From assembly GCA_049273855.1 (NCBI GenBank), contig JBASRN010000270.1, positions 1-64,000 of the forward strand: 64,000 nt of DNA, given 5' to 3'. A program made the position numbers and the translations under genes. Shown here one piece after another: positions 36,643-43,175 of the stretch. This stretch comes from Onstottus_B sp049273855. Its GTDB lineage: Bacteria; Acidobacteriota; Blastocatellia; UBA7656. The stretch's first letter is position 1, and every line of letters starts with the position of its first letter. The notes below the pieces were generated by a model that did no database searches, was not told where the DNA came from, and saw only the letters and a program-made list of their open reading frames with translations.

Positions 36643-37474
36643 TGCGCTCTTCCCCCAGGCTAATCCTATCAACAACGATCTGATTGATTTGGATGTTGAG
36701 AGCATCGATCCAGGGGTCGAGCAACCTCGACGCGACTTCAACGAGGAGAAACTGACGGAACTGGCCCGATCGATAGAAGCGAACGGTGTCATTCAGCCAA
36801 TCGTGGTGCGCCGAGTCGGCGAGCGATTCCAAATAATCGCCGGCGAGCGCCGCTGGCGAGCTGCGAAGAAGGCCGCTCTGAAGCGGATCCCAAGTCTGAT
36901 TCGCAATGTTCCGGAGGAGAATATCCTCGAGTTGTCCCTCATTGAGAACATACAGCGCCAGGAGCTAAACCCGATAGAAGAGGCGAATGCGTATCGCAAG
37001 CTTCAGGAACAACTAGGCATTACTCAGGAGGCAGTGGCGCAGCGAGTTGGAAAAGACCGTTCGTCGGTGACGAACTCTTTGAGACTTCTAAAGCTGCCCG
37101 AGGACGTCCAACGACTAGTCGAGGACGCCAGGCTTTCAATGGGGCACGCTCGAGCGTTACTCCCTATCGAATCCGCCGACAGGCAAAGAGACTTGGCCGA
37201 AGAGATTGTGACCAAACTGCTTTCGGTGCGACAGACTGAGAAGTTGGTTAAGAATGAACTTGCCACAAATACGCCGCGTCAAACAAAGCCCGAGCCAAAA
37301 AACGATGGTGAAACTGCCAACATACTCGCGGCCGAGGCAAAGCTGAGCAGGAGGCTTGGAGCGCCAGTAAGGATCAGGTCCCTGAAAGCCGGGGGCGTGG
37401 TTGAAATTAGGTTCTCGTCGAGAGACGAACTTTCACGGATCTTCGATCTACTAATACGGAGGCCGCTGGAGTGA
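36611..37474 (+). CDS. parB: Chromosome partitioning protein ParB/Spo0J
   Basis: A protein of 287 residues. MSRRALGRGLDALFPQ is the ParA-contacting N-terminus, PRRDFNEEKLTELARSIEAN and GERFQIIAGERRWRAAKKA form the CTPase region (GERR motif), LIENIQRQELNPIEEANAY follows, then the HTH that reads parS and a C-terminal dimer domain. It works with parA and the parS at 35,753. Confidence 0.96.
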   Translation: MSRRALGRGLDALFPQANPINNDLIDLDVESIDPGVEQPRRDFNEEKLTELARSIEANGVIQPIVVRRVGERFQIIAGERRWRAAKKAALKRIPSLIRNVPEENILELSLIENIQRQELNPIEEANAYRKLQEQLGITQEAVAQRVGKDRSSVTNSLRLLKLPEDVQRLVEDARLSMGHARALLPIESADRQRDLAEEIVTKLLSVRQTEKLVKNELATNTPRQTKPEPKNDGETANILAAEAKLSRRLGAPVRIRSLKAGGVVEIRFSSRDELSRIFDLLIRRPLE

Positions 37475-37549
37475 AAAACTCTCTCAAACTGAGCCACTAA
37501 CCCCAAAGTCCCTTTGCTACAACAAATGAGATTTTCTGCTCTCCTCGAC

Positions 37550-37573
37550 TCATCGTTCTAATTACAACGATGA
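37550..37573. terminator. Hairpin downstream of parB
   Basis: TCATCGTT and AACGATGA form perfect 8-bp arms around an 8-nt AT-rich loop, 76 bp after parB. A plausible terminator for parAB, though no U-tract follows. Confidence 0.4.
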
Positions 37574-37623
37574 CCGTCCTCCGCTGTTGTGATGACTTCC
37601 GAAACCTCTTCGTGAAAGTGATA

Positions 37624-37785
37624 TCAACTACGCGAGTACTTTCGTGGATAGGACCGCCAATATTCCAGCAGCAGTGGTGCAAACAAGTTGATGTGGTCTG
37701 TTAGCACTTGTTTGACGTGAGCAGCGCCGAGTGGCTTCCAATGCAGTCCAGTCAATCCAGGTAGCGACGCGTTGCGAAAGCCGTT
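37624..37785 (-). pseudogene. Possible 3' part of a small ORF split by the IS1 element
   Basis: If the element and one target copy are removed, a minus-strand ORF reads from ATG 40,510-40,508 across the junction to TGA 37,626-37,624: MFANGFRNASLPGLTGLHWK and so on for 56 residues, ending KYSRS. With the element in place this is the 3' fragment. I recognise no family, and the ORF may be chance. Confidence 0.3.
37778..37785. other. Left target-site duplication of the IS1 element
   Basis: AAGCCGTT directly before the left inverted repeat; the same 8 bases follow the right inverted repeat at 40,494-40,501. Eight or nine bp is the usual IS1-family duplication length. Confidence 0.88.
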
Positions 37786-37814
37786 GGTAGTGTCCTAATT
37801 CTGTGTTGCTAGCC
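37786..37814. repeat. Left terminal inverted repeat of the IS1 element
   Basis: Begins GGTAGTGTCCTAATTC and matches the right end perfectly over 29 bp in inverse orientation. GGT at the tip is typical of IS1-family ends. Confidence 0.95.
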
Positions 37815-37860
37815 CTGAGATACTTGTTTCGCCTTGCATCGGTCGTGCTAACATTGGTTC

Positions 37861-38124
37861 ATGCCAAAGCGCCCAAGCAAGAGCGACCCGAGCCTTTTCG
37901 CAAAGAACGTTCTGGATCACATCATCAGCAAGTACGATCCAGAGGCAGTTGAATCGGTCTTTGTAGCTGATAGTGCTAGCGAGAAGCCCGCCAAGAACCC
38001 CGCTGCCGTCGCCCTGGGCAAGCTCGGAGGCTCCAAGGGCGGTCGCGCTAGGGCCGCTAGTCTTTCACCTCGCAAGCGCAAGCAGATCGCCAAGAAAGCA
38101 GCTAAGGCGCGATGGAGCAAATGA
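37861..38124 (+). CDS. Small basic protein with KGG-type tail (IS passenger)
   Basis: A protein of 87 residues. The N-terminal half (SKSDPSLFAKNVLDHIISKY) is helical; the C-terminal half, AVALGKLGGSKGGRARAA then SLSPRKRKQIAKKAAKARW, is a strongly basic motif that I recall in many short bacterial proteins and that suggests nucleic-acid binding. It ends in an ATGA overlap with the next gene. First gene inside the element; it might regulate transposition or the passengers (inference). Confidence 0.7.
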   Translation: MPKRPSKSDPSLFAKNVLDHIISKYDPEAVESVFVADSASEKPAKNPAAVALGKLGGSKGGRARAASLSPRKRKQIAKKAAKARWSK

Positions 38125-38471
38125 TGAATATAGAGAACCGAACCGTCATAACGGGCTTCGCTCAGCAGACCCATACAGTCGAATATAGCCCAGCGCAACT
38201 GATGTTAGGATTCAGTCAACTCTCAGGACGCATTACAGGCACTGATCGCGAAGAAAGTGTGAGAAGTACCGTTATACTTCTTGCGAGCAGTATAACCGCT
38301 TGGAGCATTGATAATACACCACTGCTAGTCACGGAAGCAGAAATAGGCAAATTACCGGACAACCTTATCGGCTTCATTTTTAGTGAGATCAGCCAAGATA
38401 CGGCACGCTTCATGGAGCAGTTCGCTGCCAACTTTAACATACTCCTCAAAGGCGATCCCGACGGCGGCTGA
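38121..38471 (+). CDS. Small protein of unknown function (IS passenger)
   Basis: A protein of 116 residues starting MMNIENRTVITGFAQ, with GGAG just upstream and an ATGA overlap with the preceding gene; the frame is also open to ATG 38112. The middle region, VILLASSITAWSIDNTPLLV, TEAEIGKLPDNLIGFIFSEI, loosely resembles the pattern of phage tail-assembly chaperones, but this is weak. No signal or membrane segment. Translationally coupled to the KGG-type gene, so the two probably work together. Confidence 0.6.
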   Translation: MMNIENRTVITGFAQQTHTVEYSPAQLMLGFSQLSGRITGTDREESVRSTVILLASSITAWSIDNTPLLVTEAEIGKLPDNLIGFIFSEISQDTARFMEQFAANFNILLKGDPDGG

Positions 38472-38617
38472 TGGCCCTGGCCCCGGTTCTGACGATTGCT
38501 TAATCACTTGAAACCTCATTCTTACCCCCTCCTTTTTTTCTTACGTAGCAACGCAATTTTGTTGACAATGCTTAGGCGTCTATGCTAATCTCGTGTTGCT
38601 CGGAAAGGGGCAACGAA

Positions 38618-39562
38618 ATGAACTGCCAAGATTGCAAAGCGCCGTCAAAGAAATTCGGGAAAGACCGCAAGGGAAATCAGCGTTTCCGCTGCCTGTCTTG
38701 CGGAAAGACGTTTAGCGAGCCGCGCCCGCGTCTCTTGGGGAACATGACGCTAGACGAAAACAAAGCGATTGATTGCCTCAGGCTCTTGGTCGAGGGCAAT
38801 TCGATTCGGAGCATAGAGAGGTTTACCGGCGTTCATCGCAATACGATTATGAGCCTTCTTGAGCTAGCGGGCGAACGATGCGAAAAGCTGATGGAAGATC
38901 GCATCAAGCACCTATCTGTTAATGACGTTCAATGCGATGAAGTTTGGGGCTACGTTGGAATGAAAGAGCGAACCAAGGCTCGCAAGGGCGTTGATGACGA
39001 TAACCTTGGCGATGCTTGGACGTTCACCGCGATTGAACGCAATACCAAAATGATTCTTGCCTTTCACCTTGGCCGAAGAACGGAAGCCGATACGATTGCT
39101 TTCACTGAGAAGTTGGCCCACGCAACTAAGGGCAGTTTTCAAATCACAACAGACGGATTCAGACCGTATCAACACGCAGTTGTTATGAGTCTCGGAGCGC
39201 AGCGCGTAGACTTCGCGCAACTTGTTAAGCTCTACTCCAGCACACCGGAAGGGCCGCAGACTCGCTACTCCCCGGCTGAGTGTACTGGAGCCCGTAAGGT
39301 TCCGATCTACGGTAGTCCTGATATGGACAAGGTTTCCACTTCGCATATCGAACGCCACAATCTTTCGATCAGAATGAGTACTCGAAGAATGACAAGACTC
39401 ACTAATGCGTTCTCAAAGTCTTGGAAGAATCATCAAGCGGCTCTTGCAGTTTATCTTGCCTACTACAATTTTTGTCGCGTACATCAAACGCTAAGAATCA
39501 CTCCAGCAATGGAGGCAAACATTACAGATCACGTCTGGACAATGCGCGAGCTACTAGGCTAA
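38618..39562 (+). CDS. IS1-family transposase, single ORF
   Basis: A protein of 314 residues. An N-terminal zinc finger (C3, C6, C25, C28; RFRCLSCGKTF), a helix-turn-helix (EGNSIRSIERFTGVHRNTIM), then the DDE core: VQCDEVWGYVGMKER (Asp), FQITTDGFRPYQHA (Asp) and STSHIERHNLSIRM (Glu), followed by YLAYYNFCRVHQTLR. Classic IS1 makes this from two frames by frameshifting; here it is one intact frame. ATG 38618 has AAGGGG upstream; the frame opens at 38582. Confidence 0.92.
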   Translation: MNCQDCKAPSKKFGKDRKGNQRFRCLSCGKTFSEPRPRLLGNMTLDENKAIDCLRLLVEGNSIRSIERFTGVHRNTIMSLLELAGERCEKLMEDRIKHLSVNDVQCDEVWGYVGMKERTKARKGVDDDNLGDAWTFTAIERNTKMILAFHLGRRTEADTIAFTEKLAHATKGSFQITTDGFRPYQHAVVMSLGAQRVDFAQLVKLYSSTPEGPQTRYSPAECTGARKVPIYGSPDMDKVSTSHIERHNLSIRMSTRRMTRLTNAFSKSWKNHQAALAVYLAYYNFCRVHQTLRITPAMEANITDHVWTMRELLG

Positions 39563-39627
39563 AGCGCGCTTGCCTTTGTTGCCAATATGATATAATAACA
39601 GAACCTCTCATTTAGGGGGTTTAGGCC

Positions 39628-39864
39628 ATGTTTAAAGACGAACTAGAATACTTTGTTGCTCATCAAGAAGAACTAGTCGAAAAGTATCAAGGTAAAGTAT
39701 TGGTTATAAAAGGAAACGAGCTATTAGGCGTCTATGATGACGCTCTCGAAGCGTATCTTGAAGCGCAAAAACGGTATGAGCTTGGGACGTTTATGATCCA
39801 AGCTTGTGAGCCAGGACCACAAGCGTATAGCGTTACCATTGGTTCGATACAATCGTTTACCTAA
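39628..39864 (+). CDS. DUF5678-like protein (IS passenger)
   Basis: A protein of 78 residues. YFVAHQEELVEKYQGKVLVI then KGNELLGVYDDALEAYLEAQ is the DUF5678 pattern. AGGGGG lies 9 bases before the ATG. Its stop is immediately followed by the ATG of the aspartic protease gene, so the two form a tight pair. The function of DUF5678 is unknown. Confidence 0.78.
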   Translation: MFKDELEYFVAHQEELVEKYQGKVLVIKGNELLGVYDDALEAYLEAQKRYELGTFMIQACEPGPQAYSVTIGSIQSFT

Positions 39865-40470
39865 ATGACTAATCCGCAGATTCGTCATATTCTTGCTTTC
39901 ACTACCACGTTCCCCGGTCTTACAGATCGCATTATCACCGAAGTAAAGCTAACCCAAGCGTTTGATCCAAACACGCCACCAAATCCCATACCGGCGCTCA
40001 TAGCAACAGCTGCATTATGGGATACAGGGGCAACTAGGAGCGTCATCACCCCGAGTATTGCGGCAGATCTGAAACTTGTTCCAACGGGAACCGTGATGAT
40101 GAATTCTGCGCATGGTTCCAAACAATGCAACACGTATCTAGTTAACCTTTACTTGCCCAACGGCGCTGCGATTTATGGTGTTCCCGTTAGCGAATGCACG
40201 GACACTGCTCACTTTGGAGCGATCATCGGAATGGACATTATTGCGATGGGCGACTTCTCGATTACGAATGTAAATCGCAAGACGATAGTTTCCTTCCGCA
40301 TCCCGTCTATTGCCACCGTGGACTACGTCGCCGACGTCAAGAAACTGAAGGCAGAACAAGAAAGGCTGGAGAACGCAAAGCCGATTCGCAATAAGGGTCC
40401 GCGTGTCGGGCGCAATGACCCATGTCCCTGCGGATCGGGGAAGAAGTACAAGAAATGCTGCGGCGGCTAG
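39865..40470 (+). CDS. Retropepsin-like aspartic protease with SEC-C motif (IS passenger)
   Basis: A protein of 201 residues. ALWDTGATRSVITPSIA (DTG at 53-55) and FGAIIGMDIIAMGDF are the two key motifs of retropepsin-like proteases, which act as dimers with one Asp each. A helical linker leads to a C-terminal SEC-C zinc motif (NDPCPCGSGKKYKKCC, Cys 187, 189, 198, 199), known for binding partners such as SecB or ribosomes in SecA. The last Gly codon and the TAG stop lie inside the right inverted repeat. No signal peptide, so it should be cytoplasmic. Confidence 0.85.
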   Translation: MTNPQIRHILAFTTTFPGLTDRIITEVKLTQAFDPNTPPNPIPALIATAALWDTGATRSVITPSIAADLKLVPTGTVMMNSAHGSKQCNTYLVNLYLPNGAAIYGVPVSECTDTAHFGAIIGMDIIAMGDFSITNVNRKTIVSFRIPSIATVDYVADVKKLKAEQERLENAKPIRNKGPRVGRNDPCPCGSGKKYKKCCGG

Positions 40471-40493
40471 CAACACAGAATTAGGACACTACC
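40465..40493. repeat. Right terminal inverted repeat of the IS1 element
   Basis: Inverse copy of 37,786-37,814, perfect over 29 bp. It contains the last codon and stop of the protease gene. Confidence 0.95.
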
Positions 40494-40501
40494 AAGCCGT
40501 T
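40494..40501. other. Right target-site duplication of the IS1 element
   Basis: AAGCCGTT, identical to 37,778-37,785, directly after the right inverted repeat. Confidence 0.88.
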
Positions 40502-40612
40502 GGCAAACATCTCTGCGCTGCTGTATAAATGACTGGCTCTAGAACTTTCGTCATTCTCCAGCGTAGATTGGCTTGAGTTCCGACACTAACCCCGTTTACC
40601 AGGAGACAAAAA

Positions 40613-41368
40613 ATGCGCGCACGAATGATGATGACTCTGCTGTCAATTGCGCTGCTGGTGACCTTCTCTTCGGTCGCATCAGCGCGAGCGTTTAGTAATG
40701 AATCTAATCAAGCCTCGCCTACGGACAACCTTTCTGGCAAGTACGAGGGAGTAGCGAAGAGCGATCAGCTTGGAGACATCCCTCTTACGGTTGAGATCAA
40801 GAATGACAACGGCAAGTTGTCGGGCAAGATCGACACGCCGCAGGGTCCGGCGGCGATCACAAGCGGCACTTACGCGGACGGAAAGGTCACGATGAAGTTT
40901 GACGCCGGTGGAAACGAAGGCACCGTCACCGCAACAGTCGCCGGCGACAAGATCACCGGCAAGTGGGAGCTTGCTGGACAGGGCGGACCGCTCGAGCTGA
41001 AGCGAGCAAGTATGGTCGCAGCCTCGCCTTCGGCGAGCGCCGCGAGCGGAGGCTCAGCCGCGGTCCCAGCGGCAGGCGACGTGGTATCCGGAGACTGGGA
41101 CGCGTCAGCCGACGCGCAAGGCACGGCCATACCGTTCACTCTGAAACTCAAGCTGGACGGCGACAAGGTGACCGGCACTTCCGACTCGGCCCAGGGTTCG
41201 GCGCCGCTAAGCAAGGGGACTTATGCCGCTGGCAAACTGAGCTTCACGCTTGACACCCCGAACGGCGCTATCGGAATGACCGGGATGATCAAAGACGGCA
41301 AGATTGTCGGCGAGTTCGACTTTGCCGGTCAGATGACTGGGAAGTGGGAAGCGACCAAGAAGAAGTAG
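40613..41368 (+). CDS. Secreted protein with two similar beta-rich repeats
   Basis: A protein of 251 residues with a signal peptide (MMMTLLSIALLVTFSSVASA). Two copies of a lipocalin-like unit follow: LSGKYEGVAKSDQLGDIPLT to GKWELAGQGG, and VSGDWDASADAQGTAIPFTL to TGKWEATKKK, joined by an Ala/Ser-rich linker. Each has a GxLSG/VTG strand pattern. AGGAGA lies 7 bases before the ATG. Family unknown; probably periplasmic. Confidence 0.72.
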   Translation: MRARMMMTLLSIALLVTFSSVASARAFSNESNQASPTDNLSGKYEGVAKSDQLGDIPLTVEIKNDNGKLSGKIDTPQGPAAITSGTYADGKVTMKFDAGGNEGTVTATVAGDKITGKWELAGQGGPLELKRASMVAASPSASAASGGSAAVPAAGDVVSGDWDASADAQGTAIPFTLKLKLDGDKVTGTSDSAQGSAPLSKGTYAAGKLSFTLDTPNGAIGMTGMIKDGKIVGEFDFAGQMTGKWEATKKK

Positions 41369-41387
41369 GCGAGGGGTTGATGTTTGA

Positions 41388-41418
41388 GTGATGCGTGAGC
41401 GCGGTTCTCACGCATCAC
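41388..41418. terminator. Bidirectional hairpin terminator
   Basis: Perfect 12-bp arms GTGATGCGTGAG and CTCACGCATCAC with a 7-nt loop, placed between two convergent genes. The arm sequence is shared with repeats at 12.5 kb and 50.5 kb. Confidence 0.65.
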
Positions 41419-43103
41419 CCATCACCTCTGAAGACCACTTCGCCGCCGATCACTGTTATCACGCAGCGAGTCTTCAGTATCTCTTTTTCGGCAATTCTCA
41501 TAATGTCCGCGGACAAGATCGTCAGGTCGGCGAGCTTCCCCACCTCTATCGAGCCCTTCACGTTCTCTTCAAACGCAGCGTAAGCCGCCCAGATCGTAAA
41601 CATTTTCAAAGCCTGTTCGCGTGAGGCCGCTTGCTCCGGGTGCCAGCCCTCACCGCTGAATCCGTCCAGACCTTTTCGCGCGACTGCGGCGTAGAACTCG
41701 ATCATAGGCTCGCCTCGCTCCACCGGCGCGTCCGAGCCACCCGCGATGATCGACCCCGACTTGATGAAGCTCTGCCACGCATATGCTCCTTCCAGCCGCT
41801 TGATTCCAAGCCTGCTTGGAGCAAAGAACAAATCGCCGATCGCGTGGGAAGGCTGCATCGACGGAATCACGCCGAGCTTCGCGAAGCGCGGAATGTCGAC
41901 CGGGTTGACGATCTGCGCGTGCTCGACCCGCCACCGAGGCTCGCGAATCTTTCGTTGATCCGGCGGCACTATGTTGAAAGCCTTCTCATACAAATCGAGA
42001 ATCACTCTATTCGCGCGGTCCCCGATCGCGTGAGTCTCGAGTTGTATGCCACGTTTGAGAGCGTCGATAAACATCGGCAGCAGCTCTTCTTCTTTGCGCG
42101 TTAGAAAGCCGGCGGTATCGTAGTCGGAATACTTCTCGAGCAGCGCTGCTCCCTTTGAGCCAAGGGCGCCGTCAAACACCACTTTGATCGTGCGAAGCGT
42201 GAAACGGCCGTCAAACTCGCCCGAGCTCGCGCCGTCGGCCAACAACTTTGCCGAAGCCGGGCTCGGACCGTGCACCGCCTTGTAGATCCGGAGCTTGATC
42301 TTTCCTTCACCGTATAGCTTCCTTATAGACGTGACATCACCATAGCTTCCGCCGGCGTCTTGAATCTGGCACCAGCCAAGCTCGATGCTTCGCTTCACCC
42401 CAAGTAGTATCGCCTCCTCATCGCTGCGATTGGCGTTGGGAACATATCTCTCAATCAGTCCCTGCGCGGCGTCCAGCAGCATTCCGTTAGGCTCGCCGGT
42501 CTGTTTGTCCTTCATTATCTCGCCGCCGAACGGGCTCGGAGTGCTCTTGTCCACGGATGCCACCTTGAGCGCCGCGCTGTTGACGACCAGGCCGTGGCCG
42601 TCCGCGCGACCAAGCGCGACGGGGTTATTTGGCGAAATCTTGTCAAGATCCCAGCGCGTCGGGAAGAAAGGCGGCTTCCAGTGAGTCTCGATCCATCCAC
42701 GCCCTGTTACCCACTCGCCAGGCTTCGCGCGATCGACTCGCTCTCTTACCTTTGCGAGAAACTCTTCGAGGCTCGCGATGCCTTCGAGGTTGAGCGTGAT
42801 TTCCCGGGCGCCAACTCCGGACAAGTGATAATGCGAGTCAGTCAAGCCGGGCACCACCGTGCCGCCTTTAAGATCGACCACGCGAGTGTTCTTACCCTGG
42901 TAAGGCTTCGCCTGTTTGTTCGATCCCACGAAGATTATCTTGCGACCTTTAACAGCAATCGCTTCGGCGCGAGGCTGACGTTCGTTGACCGTATAGACGT
43001 TGCCGTTTATGAAGACCGTATCGGCTTGCTCGGCAGGTCGCGGATTGGCTCCAAGACTGACGTTGATCAGCGAGAGAGCAACAAGCAGTGTGGCAATTCT
43101 CAT
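41415..43103 (-). CDS. Amidohydrolase family protein (YtcJ-like)
   Basis: A protein of 562 residues with a signal peptide (MRIATLLVALSLINVSLG). Metal-site motifs: VVPGLTDSHYHLSG, GIQLETHAIGDRANRVILDL, WRVEHAQI and IIAGGSDAPVERGEP. It should hydrolyse an amide or similar bond outside the cytoplasm; the substrate is unknown. Convergent with the secreted repeat protein. Confidence 0.87.
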   Translation of the reverse strand: MRIATLLVALSLINVSLGANPRPAEQADTVFINGNVYTVNERQPRAEAIAVKGRKIIFVGSNKQAKPYQGKNTRVVDLKGGTVVPGLTDSHYHLSGVGAREITLNLEGIASLEEFLAKVRERVDRAKPGEWVTGRGWIETHWKPPFFPTRWDLDKISPNNPVALGRADGHGLVVNSAALKVASVDKSTPSPFGGEIMKDKQTGEPNGMLLDAAQGLIERYVPNANRSDEEAILLGVKRSIELGWCQIQDAGGSYGDVTSIRKLYGEGKIKLRIYKAVHGPSPASAKLLADGASSGEFDGRFTLRTIKVVFDGALGSKGAALLEKYSDYDTAGFLTRKEEELLPMFIDALKRGIQLETHAIGDRANRVILDLYEKAFNIVPPDQRKIREPRWRVEHAQIVNPVDIPRFAKLGVIPSMQPSHAIGDLFFAPSRLGIKRLEGAYAWQSFIKSGSIIAGGSDAPVERGEPMIEFYAAVARKGLDGFSGEGWHPEQAASREQALKMFTIWAAYAAFEENVKGSIEVGKLADLTILSADIMRIAEKEILKTRCVITVIGGEVVFRGDG

Positions 43104-43175
43104 CGGTGTCCTCCGGACGAAGGGATTGAGGCCACGATACTAGCAGATCACGAGAGGGTTGGATCAAGCAGAAGC

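Larger units (their letters stand above)
37786..40493. mobile_element. IS1-family element with four passenger genes
   Basis: A 2,708-bp element with perfect 29-bp terminal inverted repeats (37,786-37,814 and 40,465-40,493), outer end GGTAGTGTCC, flanked by the 8-bp direct repeat AAGCCGTT. It carries one transposase and four other genes, all rightward. Its DNA is visibly more AT-rich than its surroundings. Ordinary IS1 elements are under about 1.3 kb and hold only the transposase; this is a transporter-type IS. Perfect ends and intact genes suggest recent insertion, downstream of parB in the origin region. Confidence 0.93.

Noticed and set aside
37497..37682. 61-codon minus-strand frame after parB
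   Set aside because: No start site signals; composition unlike protein. The restored frame across the IS junction is the better candidate here.
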